Below are positions 15,721 to 23,967 of a stretch of DNA of 24,799 nt, piece by piece. Both the position numbers and the translations under genes were made by a program. The DNA comes from an uncultured Lentisphaeria bacterium (lineage in GTDB: Bacteria > Verrucomicrobiota > Lentisphaeria > Victivallales > UBA1829): positions 1 through 24,799 of the forward strand of contig CAJMAW010000032.1 in assembly GCA_905211485.1 (NCBI GenBank). The letters run 5' to 3'. Position 1 is the stretch's first letter; each line of letters begins with the position of its first letter. The notes below the pieces were generated by a model. The model had not been told where the DNA came from, did no database searches, and was given only the letters and a program-made list of their open reading frames with translations.

Positions 15721-17682
15721 ATGCTATTTGTCAGAGAACTCGTTTCATTGTTTCAATTGACCGTTTTTCCCGGGCTTCTGCTTTACGGGCTTCTGCGTCC
15801 GGATCTGGGAGCGGGGAGGGCGGCTCTGCTGGTGCCGGGGCTGAGTCTTGTGGTGAACTATGCGGCGGTATCCCTGATGCTGGCGGGGGGATTTTTCAAC
15901 GGGACAGCCTCCTGGATTTATTTCTGGCTGACGCTCCTGCTGCTGCTCTGGGTATGGCGGAAGGAGCTCTCCGCCTCACTCCGGACCCGTCCTCTGGAAC
16001 GCTTTTCCGAAGGAGGAAGGAATCTTTTCCGGGATCTCTGCGAATGGAGTGGCGCCCTGTCTCCTGGAGGACGCCTTCTCCTTGCCGCATCCCTGGCAGG
16101 CGCGGTTCTCGGGCTCTGCTGGTATCTCCGCTGGCTTCTGGACGCCGTGGACAATATCTTCATGCTCTGGGATGCCGCTCTCTCCTGGAACCGCTGGGCA
16201 GGGGAATGGGCCGAAAACATTTTCCCCACCCGGAGTTTTGAATATCCGCAGATGGTTCCGATGAACTGGGCCCTGGTCTATGTGCTGATCGGGGAAAAAC
16301 TGCAGTTCGTGCCTAAATTCGCGATTTCGCTTTTCCCGCTTCTGACGCTTCTGCTGTTTCTGCAGAGAGGTCTGGCGAAAAGGGATCTCCCGATGCTGGC
16401 GGCGGTTGGGATCCTCGCTTTCTTTTTCCGGAATGTGGAATATGAGCGTTTCGGGGCGGATCTGGACCTGCTGATTGCGTTTTATTCGGCTGCGTCGTTC
16501 TTCTGCATTTTATATGCGCGCGAATCGGAGACGCGTTCCGGACTCTTCCGCCGTCTTCTGACAGGATCCTTTCTGCTCTGTGCTTCTGCCGTGACCAAGC
16601 AGGCAGGCTTGTATCTGGTGGCTGTGATGCCTCTGGCGGGGGCGTTTCTGCTTCCTGAGGCCTTCCGCCGTCTGGACTGCCGAATCGGGTTCCGCTGGAA
16701 AATCCTTCTGATTCATGTCCTGCTCGCACTGGTGATTGTGTCGCCGTATTATCTTCTGGTCCAGCAGAGAATCAGAGACGGGAGGAGCCGTTCCAACATC
16801 CGTTTCGTTACGGAACGCATTTACGGGGAACGGACTCATTTCGACCGTTTTCTCATCAGCGGCCGTCTCTTTCTCCTGAAGATGGAAGCCGGCGTGAAAG
16901 GAATCGAAAGCGCCCGCTGGGCAGAATTTCACAAGGAAAAAGGGTATCCCAGGGCTCTGGCGGAGTTGTATAGTCACCATCTGCCTCTGGGGCTGCTGCT
17001 GCTCTGTCTGACCGCCTGGTTGCTTTTTTATGCCATGAAAAATCCCGTGCAGAGGATTGCGCTGCTTTTCATCGGGATCCCTTATTTTCTCATCTGGAGC
17101 GTCTTTTACTGTTATGACCTGAGGAATCTCTCCCTTGCCATTCCGTTTCTCGCGCTTGCCGCGGGCGGCGGAGCTGCCGGAATCCTCGGGAAGGAAGAGT
17201 CTTCCGCAAGGGCAGGAAGGATTTGCCGGATTCCGCTCTGGGGACTGCTTCTTTTCGCGCTTCTTCTCCTTTATCTTCTGCATCCTGAAAACATCTACGA
17301 TCATCACAGGAGAAAACTGCATTTTTCCAAGGAGCTGGAAATCGGCGTGCCGGCTTTGAACAAGAAGCTCATCACCTATCATGAGAAACATCCGGAAATG
17401 AAGAAAATCGCCACCGATTATGAATATTTCAACCTGATTCCAGGGATGAAAGGGCTTCTTCATTATGAAGAATTTTCCACGCGGAACGATCTGGAATGGG
17501 AAAGCTACTGCTCGCTTTTCCACAATCCGGAAGTGGGCTTCCTGCTGATGCCTTCCTATACCATGGGGCAGATTCAGGAGGATGTGGCGGCAAGAGAGCG
17601 CAGCGGTTCCCTGAGGATTCTCTTCCAGGAAGATATTTATACATTTATTGAAATTTTGAAATATGATGGAGACAACCCATGA
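15721..17682 (+). CDS. Polytopic membrane protein, probable GT-C-type glycosyltransferase
   Basis: This 653-aa protein has about a dozen membrane segments and a soluble C-terminal part (from about residue 525). After a helix around 120-136 it has LLDAVDNIFMLWDAALSWN (residues 139-157, with D144 and D151) and, further on, RSFEYPQMVPMNW. This D...W...YPQ..P pattern is common among bacterial GT-C-like membrane glycosyltransferases that use polyprenyl-phosphate sugars. The exact acceptor cannot be read from sequence. Its stop overlaps the next gene's start by four bases (ATGA), so the two are translationally coupled. It is not obviously a duplicate of the preceding 739-aa protein. Confidence 0.75.
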   Translation: MLFVRELVSLFQLTVFPGLLLYGLLRPDLGAGRAALLVPGLSLVVNYAAVSLMLAGGFFNGTASWIYFWLTLLLLLWVWRKELSASLRTRPLERFSEGGRNLFRDLCEWSGALSPGGRLLLAASLAGAVLGLCWYLRWLLDAVDNIFMLWDAALSWNRWAGEWAENIFPTRSFEYPQMVPMNWALVYVLIGEKLQFVPKFAISLFPLLTLLLFLQRGLAKRDLPMLAAVGILAFFFRNVEYERFGADLDLLIAFYSAASFFCILYARESETRSGLFRRLLTGSFLLCASAVTKQAGLYLVAVMPLAGAFLLPEAFRRLDCRIGFRWKILLIHVLLALVIVSPYYLLVQQRIRDGRSRSNIRFVTERIYGERTHFDRFLISGRLFLLKMEAGVKGIESARWAEFHKEKGYPRALAELYSHHLPLGLLLLCLTAWLLFYAMKNPVQRIALLFIGIPYFLIWSVFYCYDLRNLSLAIPFLALAAGGGAAGILGKEESSARAGRICRIPLWGLLLFALLLLYLLHPENIYDHHRRKLHFSKELEIGVPALNKKLITYHEKHPEMKKIATDYEYFNLIPGMKGLLHYEEFSTRNDLEWESYCSLFHNPEVGFLLMPSYTMGQIQEDVAARERSGSLRILFQEDIYTFIEILKYDGDNP

Positions 17683-18725
17683 ATTCTCATTCCGTCATCC
17701 TGATTCCCGCGTATCACCCGGACGGGAAGCTGACTGCACTTCTTCAATCCCTCGAAACAATGGATTTCCGCGCCATCGTTCTTGTGGATGACGGAAGCGG
17801 ACCTGATTATGCCGGACTCTTCCGGGAGGCTTCCTCCTTCAGGAATGTCATTCTCCTGCGTCATTCGGTGAACATGGGCAAGGGCGCGGCTCTGAAGACA
17901 GGGCTGAATTATGTGTATGCCGATCTGGAGGATGCAACGCACGTCATCACAGCGGATTCGGACGGACAGCATACGCCGGAAGACATCCAGCGTCTTGCCG
18001 AAGGTGCGGAAAAGTCCCCTGAAGCATTGATCCTCGGAGCGCGCACCTTTGAAGGAGACGTCCCCTTCCGAAGCCGTTTCGGAAACCGTCTGACGTCGTT
18101 TCTGATGCGCTTCCTGCTCGGAATCCGGATCACGGATACCCAGACCGGACTGCGCGCAATCCCGCGCTCCTTCATCCCGGACCTTCTGCCGATCCCGTAC
18201 AACCGCTATGAATTTGAACTGGAAATGCTTCTCTGCGCAAAGCGCACAAAACGCGCGATCACGGAACTGCCGATCCGGACGGTGTATATCGACAACAACG
18301 CATCGTCGCATTTCAATCCCCTTCTGGATTCATTTAAAATCTACATCGTGCTTTTCCGTTACATTCTGGTTTCGATTGTGACGGCGGTGGTGGACTACAT
18401 TGTCTTTGTTCCTGTGCTGTACTTTTTCGGGAGCGAGGTTCTGGCTGTGGCGGTAGGCCGTGTCGCGGGGGCGGCTGTGCAGTATACGCTGGTCCGGAGA
18501 GTCGTTTTCTCATCGAAGGAAGGCATTTCAAGCACGCTTCCGAAATATGCGTTTCTGGTCCTCTGCTCCGGCTGTGCATCGTACATCATCATGAATTCCA
18601 TTGAGATCGGCTCAGGAATGAATGCGTATTTTGCAAAGCTCGCGGCTGAAGTGCTGCTGTATCTGGCCAACTTCCTGATCCAGAGGGACTTCATTTTCCA
18701 GCGTCTCCCGGGACAGGAACGCTGA
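17679..18725 (+). CDS. GT2 glycosyltransferase fused to GtrA-like membrane domain
   Basis: The 348-aa protein joins two domains. Residues 1-220 form a GT2 domain of the dolichol-phosphate-mannose-synthase type: LIPAYHPDGKL at the start, VDDGS (36-40), NMGKGAALKTGL, the acidic DSDGQH (93-98) and TDTQTGLRAI (152-160). Residues about 225-345 hold four hydrophobic helices of the GtrA type (FRYILVSIVTAVVDY, then ANFLIQRDFIF at the end), a family tied to polyprenyl-phosphate-linked sugars and their flipping. The inferred role is to make a polyprenyl-phosphate sugar and help deliver it to the GT-C-like proteins encoded just upstream. The start overlaps the previous stop (ATGA) and has GGAG 8 nt upstream. 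Confidence 0.9.
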   Translation: MNSHSVILIPAYHPDGKLTALLQSLETMDFRAIVLVDDGSGPDYAGLFREASSFRNVILLRHSVNMGKGAALKTGLNYVYADLEDATHVITADSDGQHTPEDIQRLAEGAEKSPEALILGARTFEGDVPFRSRFGNRLTSFLMRFLLGIRITDTQTGLRAIPRSFIPDLLPIPYNRYEFELEMLLCAKRTKRAITELPIRTVYIDNNASSHFNPLLDSFKIYIVLFRYILVSIVTAVVDYIVFVPVLYFFGSEVLAVAVGRVAGAAVQYTLVRRVVFSSKEGISSTLPKYAFLVLCSGCASYIIMNSIEIGSGMNAYFAKLAAEVLLYLANFLIQRDFIFQRLPGQER

Positions 18726-18754
18726 AACCGGGAAAGGAGTCCGAAGCTGAACCC

Positions 18755-19405
18755 ATGAGTTTGAAAGTCTATGAATGTTTTACGAGTCTTCAGGGGGAAT
18801 CCACTCATGCCGGGAAACGCTGTTTCTTCATTCGTCTTGCCGGCTGTCCGTTGCGCTGTTCCTACTGCGATACGCGGAAGGCGCAGGATCCCGCCGCAGG
18901 GGCGGAGCGGACTGTGGATGAACTCCTGGAGTCCGCCCGCGGAAGCGGCTCCGGACTCGTTGAAGTGACCGGAGGAGAGCCGCTGGCTCAGAAGGAGACC
19001 CCCGAACTCTGTGCTGCACTCCTGGCCGCGGGCTTCCGGGTGCTCGTCGAAACCAACGGAGCGTTTGACTGTTCCGTGCTCCCGGAAGGGGTCATCCGGA
19101 TCCTTGATTTCAAAACCCCTTCGAGCGGAGAGTCCGGGCGGATGTATCTCCCGAACTACCGGAAACTGAAAAAAAGCGACGAAGTCAAATTTGTCATCGG
19201 TGACGAGGCGGACTACCATTTTTCCGTGGAAAAAATCCGTGAGTTCCGCATGGCGGAGCAGACGGAAAACCTACTTTTCAGTCCCGTATACGGTTCCATT
19301 TCCCTCCCGTTTCTTGCGGAACGGATGATTGCGGATCGTGTGCCGGCGAGGCTGAATCTCCAGCTGCACAAGATTGTCTGGGGGCCGGAGAAGGAAGGTG
19401 TCTGA
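18755..19405 (+). CDS. queE: 7-carboxy-7-deazaguanine synthase
   Basis: The 216-aa protein is a small radical-SAM enzyme that turns 6-carboxytetrahydropterin into 7-carboxy-7-deazaguanine in preQ0/queuosine synthesis. The cluster-binding motif reads CPLRCSYC (C31, C35, C38), followed by D39. The start YECFTSLQGESTHAGKRCFFIRLAG is the usual QueE beginning, and EVTGGEPL supplies the SAM-binding GGE motif. It begins 29 nt after the glycosyltransferase and probably shares its transcript. The next gene, queC, has its own promoter. Confidence 0.95.
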   Translation: MSLKVYECFTSLQGESTHAGKRCFFIRLAGCPLRCSYCDTRKAQDPAAGAERTVDELLESARGSGSGLVEVTGGEPLAQKETPELCAALLAAGFRVLVETNGAFDCSVLPEGVIRILDFKTPSSGESGRMYLPNYRKLKKSDEVKFVIGDEADYHFSVEKIREFRMAEQTENLLFSPVYGSISLPFLAERMIADRVPARLNLQLHKIVWGPEKEGV

Positions 19406-19474
19406 TGATATCTCTTCCGCCGTTGCGTTTTTTCCCTCCCAAGGCTTCCCCGAATGTTCCGGGCTCTGCCTGTT

Positions 19475-19503
19475 TTGCAATTTTATAATTAAGAATTTAT
19501 AAT
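19475..19503 (+). promoter_or_regulatory. Promoter of queC
   Basis: TTGCAA (19475-19480), 17 bp, then TATAAT (19498-19503), close to consensus. Transcription would start near 19510, so a TTG at 19512 cannot serve as a normal start and translation must begin further on (ATG 19536 or 19581). No preQ1 riboswitch is evident, because the leader is too short. Confidence 0.65.
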
Positions 19504-19535
19504 GGAATTTATTGAAAGAAAAGGAACTTTGCCGA

Positions 19536-20276
19536 ATGAACGAAGAAACTGGAAAGACCGATGGCGCCGAGGCCGGGAAAATGAAAAGAAAAGCCGTCAT
19601 TCTCCTGAGCGGGGGACTGGATTCCGCGACCTGCCTTGCCATCGCCCGAAGCGAAGGTTTTGAACTTCATGCCCTGACTTTCGATTACGGGCAGCGTCAC
19701 CGCGTGGAGCTTCTCTGCGCCCGGAACATTGCAAAGTCGCTCGGTGTGAAAAAACTCTATGAGATCAAATTCGATCTGCGCCAGTGGGGAGGATCCGCAC
19801 TGACTTCCGATGATCTGGAGGTCCCCGCCGCAGAGAAAGACTTTGAGGAAAGCGGCGTCATCCCCGTAACATACGTTCCCGCAAGGAACACGATCTTTCT
19901 TTCCTTTGCCGCGTCTCTGGCCGAGACTCTGGAGGCAAGGGATATTTTCATCGGAGTGAATTCCCTGGATTATTCCGGCTATCCGGACTGCCGCCCCGCG
20001 TTCATCCGCGCCTTTGAGCAATGCGCGAATCTCGGGACTCGCGCCGCGGATGAGGACTGGAAATTCCGGATCCACGCTCCGCTTCAGAACCTGCGCAAGA
20101 CGGAAATCATCCGCCGCGGACTCGAACTCGGAGTCGATTACTCCATGACACACAGCTGTTACAATCCCTCTTCGGAGGGAACCCCCTGCGGAATATGTGA
20201 CAGCTGCCGCCTCAGAAGCAATGCATTCCGTGAACTCGGGATGAGCGATCCCGCCGCTCTCCGTTCCCGTTCGTAA
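19536..20276 (+). CDS. queC: 7-cyano-7-deazaguanine synthase
   Basis: The 246-aa protein converts 7-carboxy-7-deazaguanine to preQ0 with ATP and ammonia. It has the PP-loop LLSGGLDSATCLA, DYGQRHRVEL, VPARNTIFLSFA, and the C-terminal zinc site with four cysteines (CYNPSSEGTPCGICDSC). ATG 19536 has AAGGAA 9 nt upstream and gives a short hydrophilic leader (NEETGKTDGAEAGK). ATG 19581 (MKRKAVILLSGG) would match the typical family start and is the alternative. It follows queE, so consecutive steps of one pathway are adjacent; queD and folE are not in the window. Confidence 0.95.
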   Translation: MNEETGKTDGAEAGKMKRKAVILLSGGLDSATCLAIARSEGFELHALTFDYGQRHRVELLCARNIAKSLGVKKLYEIKFDLRQWGGSALTSDDLEVPAAEKDFEESGVIPVTYVPARNTIFLSFAASLAETLEARDIFIGVNSLDYSGYPDCRPAFIRAFEQCANLGTRAADEDWKFRIHAPLQNLRKTEIIRRGLELGVDYSMTHSCYNPSSEGTPCGICDSCRLRSNAFRELGMSDPAALRSRS

Positions 20277-20334
20277 TGCCCGGGAGGGGAACACGGCGTA
20301 CCTTGGCTGAAGACAGATGAGAGGATCCGCAAAA

Positions 20335-20820
20335 ATGAAAAAACTGAAAATCGGTGTCAGCGCCTGCCTGATTGGATTGAAATACCGTTATGACGGAAGT
20401 TCCCGGATGGATGCCGAACTGATCCGTCTGCTCGGGGACAAAGTGGACTTCATTCCGGTCTGTCCGGAATGGGAATGCGGCCTGTCCATTCCCCGTCCTC
20501 CGATGCGTCTGGTTCTTTCTCCGAAAGGGACGCGCCTGCGCGAGTGTGAAAGCGGGGCGGATCATACAGACGAGCTTCTCGCCTGGGCCGAAGAAAAACT
20601 TGAACAGCTCGACCGGCGTGATATCGCCGCATTCCTGTTCAAATCGAAGTCTCCGAGCTGCGGCTGCGGGAGCGCGAAGCTCTTTGCTCCCTCCGGCCGC
20701 TGCATCAGGGAAAACGGAAGCGGAATCTTTGCAAAGGTGCTGACAACGCGTTTCCCGAATATGATCGTCGGCGAAGAAATCGCGTTGAAGGAATTTGCTG
20801 GGAAGCTCGGCCTTCTTTGA
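20335..20820 (+). CDS. DUF523 family protein
   Basis: The 161-aa cytoplasmic protein belongs to the DUF523 (YbbK-like) family of unknown function. The conserved cysteine-containing motifs are visible: GVSACLIGLKYRYDG near the start, IPVCPEWECGLSIPRPP, and FKSKSPSCGCG. Such conserved Cys may bind metal or a cluster, but this is inference. ATG 20335 has AGAGG 10 nt upstream; an ATG at 20317 lacks an SD. It lies 58 nt after queC and may be in the same transcript. Confidence 0.9.
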   Translation: MKKLKIGVSACLIGLKYRYDGSSRMDAELIRLLGDKVDFIPVCPEWECGLSIPRPPMRLVLSPKGTRLRECESGADHTDELLAWAEEKLEQLDRRDIAAFLFKSKSPSCGCGSAKLFAPSGRCIRENGSGIFAKVLTTRFPNMIVGEEIALKEFAGKLGLL

Positions 20821-20877
20821 CTCTCTTTCCCCGGAGACTCATCCTCAGAATCCCGCCTGACGGGGAGGAGAGAAGAC

Positions 20878-20906
20878 TTGCAAACAGAGAAATTCCGGAG
20901 TATATT
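20878..20906 (+). promoter_or_regulatory. Promoter of the ABC-F gene
   Basis: TTGCAA (20878-20883), 17 bp, then TATATT (20901-20906) in the word GGAGTATATTCC. The box arrangement matches the promoters at 3086 and 4696. It lies about 72 nt before ATG 20979. Upstream, CTCTCTTTCCCCG (20821-20833) and CGGGGAGGAGAG (20860-20871) form an imperfect inverted repeat without a T run, possibly closing the DUF523 gene. Confidence 0.6.
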
Positions 20907-20978
20907 CCTCATCCTCCGTTTTTTTCTCTGGGATGCCCCTGATAACACAGATGGGATAAGGAGCTCTGGCGTTTCATC

Positions 20979-22793
20979 ATGGCGGAAAAAGTTCTCTGGT
21001 CGGTCGAACACCTGAATCTGCGTATGGGAGACCGGATTCTTTTCCGGGACGCCTCTTTGAGCATCGGGGAAGGGGAACGCGTTGCCCTGGTAGGCCGCAA
21101 CGGCTGCGGAAAATCCACTTTGATGCGTGTCCTGGCGGGACTGGAGGAGCCATCGTCCGGAACGGTCAGCCGTGCCCGCGGACTTCGGATTGCGTTCATG
21201 CCGCAGGAGAATCAGGAACCGCTTCTTCTGACGGAGAAGGGAACGGTCCGGGAACTGGTGCGGGAAGGTCTGTCATTTTTTGAAGGTCTTCTGCAACGTT
21301 ATGAGAGTCTGCCTGCGGCCTCTCCGGAACATGAAGCACTCGAACATCTTCTGACTCATCATGATGCATGGAATCCGGGAAACAAGCTGGATGTCATTCT
21401 GGACAGACTGGGACTTCCCGCCGACCGCGCTCCCTCCTCCCTTTCCGGCGGCGAACTCCGGCGGACGCTCCTGGCCCGCGCCGTGATTGCGGAGCCGGAC
21501 CTGCTGCTTCTGGATGAGCCGACAAATCATCTGGACATCTATACGGCGCAGTGGATCGAAGAGTTTCTTTCCGAATACCGTGGCGCCTGCTTTTTTGTCA
21601 CGCACGACCGCTGCTTTCTGGACAGAATCGCGACGCGGATTGTCGGCATAGACGGGGCAGGGGGATTGTATTCCGTCATCGGCTCCTACGCGGACTTTCT
21701 GGAGGAAGAGGCGGAACGGCATCATTCGGAAGACCGTCTGGAGGAGAAGCGCCGCGCTTTTCTGAGGCGTGAGCTGGACTGGGTCCGGCGTTCTCCGAAG
21801 GCCCGTCTCCGCCGGAATCTCGGCCGTATCCGCCGCTATCGTGAGATCGAGGCTCGTTCGGCTCCGGAGAGACCGGGGGAGATGGAACTGATTCTGCCGC
21901 CGCCGCCGCGTCTCGGGAACCGGGTGGTGGATTTGAAGAATGTGTCTTTGTCGCTCGGAGGGAGGCGATTGTTTTCGGACTTCAGTTTTGAATTCACCGC
22001 GGATCTGAAAGTGGGGATTGTCGGTGCAAACGGGAGCGGGAAGAGCAGTCTTCTGAAGCTGATCACGCGAGAGCTTTTCCCGGATGAGGGGACAGTGGCC
22101 GTGGCCGATACCGTGCAGTTCAACTATGTGGATCAGTCCCGGACGACGCTGAATCCGGAAAACACGCTCTGCGGGGAAGCCGGCGGAGGACTGGATTTTG
22201 TGCGGGTGGGTGAGGAACGGGTTTCCATCCGCTCCTATCTGCGGCGTTTCCTCTTTGAAGAGGAACGCATGAATGTTCGCGTGAAAACTCTTTCCGGAGG
22301 CGAGAAGGCCCGCCTCGCTCTGGCGAAAATCCTGAAGGACGGAGGCAATTTCCTGATCCTGGACGAACCGACCAATGATCTGGATTTGTCCACCCTCCGA
22401 GTGCTGGAGGAATCGCTGAGAACTTATCCTTCCGCCCTGGTTGTGGTCAGTCACGACCGTTACTTTCTGAACCGGGTCTGCAACTGCATCATTGCCTTTG
22501 AAGCCGAATCGGAAACCTTGAGCATTTCTCTCGGCGATTACGATACGTATCTGGAAAAGAAAAACCGCCGCCGCTCTTCTTGCGCTCATTATGCTGCTGA
22601 GCTTTTTTGCCTGCGACACGCCCGGCGCAAACGGGGGAGAGGATTCGATCCCGTCGCAAAGTCCGACCCTGCTCCCGAGCGCGGCCGATACCGCACAGCC
22701 CACTCCGACGGATTCCGCGATCGAATACAAAAAGTTTTCGACAAAACCCTTTTCAAGGGCAGCGACCGTCAGCCGGGCGGTTCTTCACGATGA
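20979..22793 (+). CDS. ABC-F family ATPase, Uup-like, C-terminus replaced at a sequence junction
   Basis: This is a soluble twin-ATPase of the ABC-F family, which acts on the ribosome and has no membrane domain. Domain 1 has Walker A GRNGCGKST (39-47), signature LSGGE (155-159) and LDEPTNHLD (178-186). The linker has the Uup/EttA-type stretch FLRRELDWVRRSPKARLRR. Domain 2 has GANGSGKSS (349-357), LSGGEKAR (438-445) and LDEPTNDLD (461-469). Native sequence ends at about residue 528 (SLGDYDTYLEKK, base about 22562). The remaining ~76 codons read a Cys/Arg-rich nonsense tail that overlaps the lipoprotein gene in another frame. Uup proteins normally continue into a C-terminal coiled-coil domain, which is lost. 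The AAGGAG upstream is about 16 nt from the ATG, longer than usual. Confidence 0.9.
   Translation: MAEKVLWSVEHLNLRMGDRILFRDASLSIGEGERVALVGRNGCGKSTLMRVLAGLEEPSSGTVSRARGLRIAFMPQENQEPLLLTEKGTVRELVREGLSFFEGLLQRYESLPAASPEHEALEHLLTHHDAWNPGNKLDVILDRLGLPADRAPSSLSGGELRRTLLARAVIAEPDLLLLDEPTNHLDIYTAQWIEEFLSEYRGACFFVTHDRCFLDRIATRIVGIDGAGGLYSVIGSYADFLEEEAERHHSEDRLEEKRRAFLRRELDWVRRSPKARLRRNLGRIRRYREIEARSAPERPGEMELILPPPPRLGNRVVDLKNVSLSLGGRRLFSDFSFEFTADLKVGIVGANGSGKSSLLKLITRELFPDEGTVAVADTVQFNYVDQSRTTLNPENTLCGEAGGGLDFVRVGEERVSIRSYLRRFLFEEERMNVRVKTLSGGEKARLALAKILKDGGNFLILDEPTNDLDLSTLRVLEESLRTYPSALVVVSHDRYFLNRVCNCIIAFEAESETLSISLGDYDTYLEKKNRRRSSCAHYAAELFCLRHARRKRGRGFDPVAKSDPAPERGRYRTAHSDGFRDRIQKVFDKTLFKGSDRQPGGSSR
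22554..22566. other. Composition and gene junction (assembly chimera or recombination point)
   Basis: Within the A-rich word GAAAAGAAAAACC an ABC-F frame stops being conserved and a lipoprotein signal sequence begins in another frame. Its reconstructed start would be Met-Lys-(Lys)-Lys-Thr-Ala-Ala-Ala-Leu-Leu, of which the ATG is missing. Base composition and codon choice change here: GC-rich third positions before, clearly more A/T after. Confidence 0.8.
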
Positions 22794-23967
22794 TGATCGC
22801 ATATCGATTTCGGCGAACGAATTGGTTTATATCGATGATTTTGCCGTGCTGAAGCTTACGGCGGAAAATAAATCGTCGGATGACTTGCTTGTTTCCGATA
22901 TTTCGATTTATGTGAACGACTGCCTTGTTGAAGTTGACTTCAGGCACAAATTTGCTGCGGGCAGAGCCGAAGATTTCAGTCTGTACATGCCGATTCTTGA
23001 TATGATGCTGTACGGCATTCGGGAAATTTCCTCCATTGACATTGAATTCCGCATTGCAGCCGCTTCGGGCGAAAAATACTTTACAGAGCTTACCCACCTG
23101 TCCGCCGCTTCCGCACAGCCGCGGGAACCGGGCGCATATGATTACAGCGGCTACATTGCAGGCGATATTGCTCAGGCCATTCATTATGATAAGTTGAACG
23201 CTTTCAATGACTCTCCCGGTTTTGAATCCGACGGATTGAGCCTTGCTTCATCCGCGCTCATCACCGTCAACGAAAAATACCGTGTGCTGCTTGAATTTGA
23301 AAACGCCGCTGCCAAGCCCGCAGAGGTGAACATCGGTTATATCAAAATCAACAACCTTGTTGTTTTTAACGAATTTGATCATGCCGCCTTCCGTATTCAT
23401 CCGCAAAAACATGCTGTTATCAGCATTCCGCTTTTCACGAAAGCACAGCTGCTTTTATACAGCATCGGCAGAATTGCGGATGTGCAGTTTGATATCACGC
23501 TGACAAACGAAAACGCCGAAATTCTTTCACGCGGTTCGGCTTCCGTTGCGATTCCCGGCAGAGTCGGAAACTTTGACTTTTCCAATCAGTATGCCAATTA
23601 TGATGAAAACGGAGTTTGCATGTTGGTTGCCGGACCCATTGAGAACTTTGATCTTGCAAACAAAAATCCGCTTATCCTCGTTTACGTCAAAAACGAAAGC
23701 GGGAAGACGATAAGCATTTCAAGCTTTGAAAAATGTTTGTTCATCAACGGGCGGCCCGTCGAATGTGTGAGTTTTTCAAAAATTCTGCGAAGTGATGATC
23801 GTATGCTTTTTGAAATTGAAATTGATGCGGCTTCACTTGAAACCGAGCTTTCCGCAATTTGGGAAATTGCCGTGTCATTCGAAATTTCGGATGAGAACGG
23901 TAATTTGATTTGCAAACCCGAAATAAAGCTTCAGGATCCTTCTCAGTCCCCTATAACAGCCGCCTAA
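22591..23967 (+). CDS. Lipoprotein of unknown function, 5' end missing
   Basis: The frame encodes 458 aa from an internal Met. Codons from about 22561 (KTAAALLALIMLLSFFAC) show that the true start was a few residues earlier and was lost at the junction. LSFFAC is a lipobox, so the protein was a surface lipoprotein with a Ser/Pro/Thr-rich linker (PSQSPTLLPS and so on). The rest appears to hold three related domains of about 110 residues: roughly 72-165, 215-325 and 345-450. Each has N/D-rich beta strands and a pattern like 'V-x-I-x-I-N-x-x-x-V' followed by an 'F-x-I-x-I' strand and 'I-x-F-x-I'. I do not recognise the family. The style suggests a Clostridia-like Gram-positive. Composition differs from the genes to the left. 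Confidence 0.7.
   Translation: MLLSFFACDTPGANGGEDSIPSQSPTLLPSAADTAQPTPTDSAIEYKKFSTKPFSRAATVSRAVLHDDDRISISANELVYIDDFAVLKLTAENKSSDDLLVSDISIYVNDCLVEVDFRHKFAAGRAEDFSLYMPILDMMLYGIREISSIDIEFRIAAASGEKYFTELTHLSAASAQPREPGAYDYSGYIAGDIAQAIHYDKLNAFNDSPGFESDGLSLASSALITVNEKYRVLLEFENAAAKPAEVNIGYIKINNLVVFNEFDHAAFRIHPQKHAVISIPLFTKAQLLLYSIGRIADVQFDITLTNENAEILSRGSASVAIPGRVGNFDFSNQYANYDENGVCMLVAGPIENFDLANKNPLILVYVKNESGKTISISSFEKCLFINGRPVECVSFSKILRSDDRMLFEIEIDAASLETELSAIWEIAVSFEISDENGNLICKPEIKLQDPSQSPITAA

Noticed and set aside
14109..17523. Long minus-strand frames opposite the membrane proteins (425 and 337 aa).
   Set aside because: They are rich in Arg, Gln and Pro, without membrane segments or motifs, and oppose genes with coherent helices and overlapping start/stop coupling.
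20821..20871. Inverted repeat after the DUF523 gene as a terminator.
   Set aside because: The arms pair imperfectly, the loop is long and no T run follows, so I list it only in the evidence of the neighbouring promoter.
21273..22730. A 485-aa minus-strand frame opposite the ABC-F gene.
   Set aside because: The plus strand encodes all ABC-F motifs. The antisense frame also crosses the junction, which shows that it is accidental.
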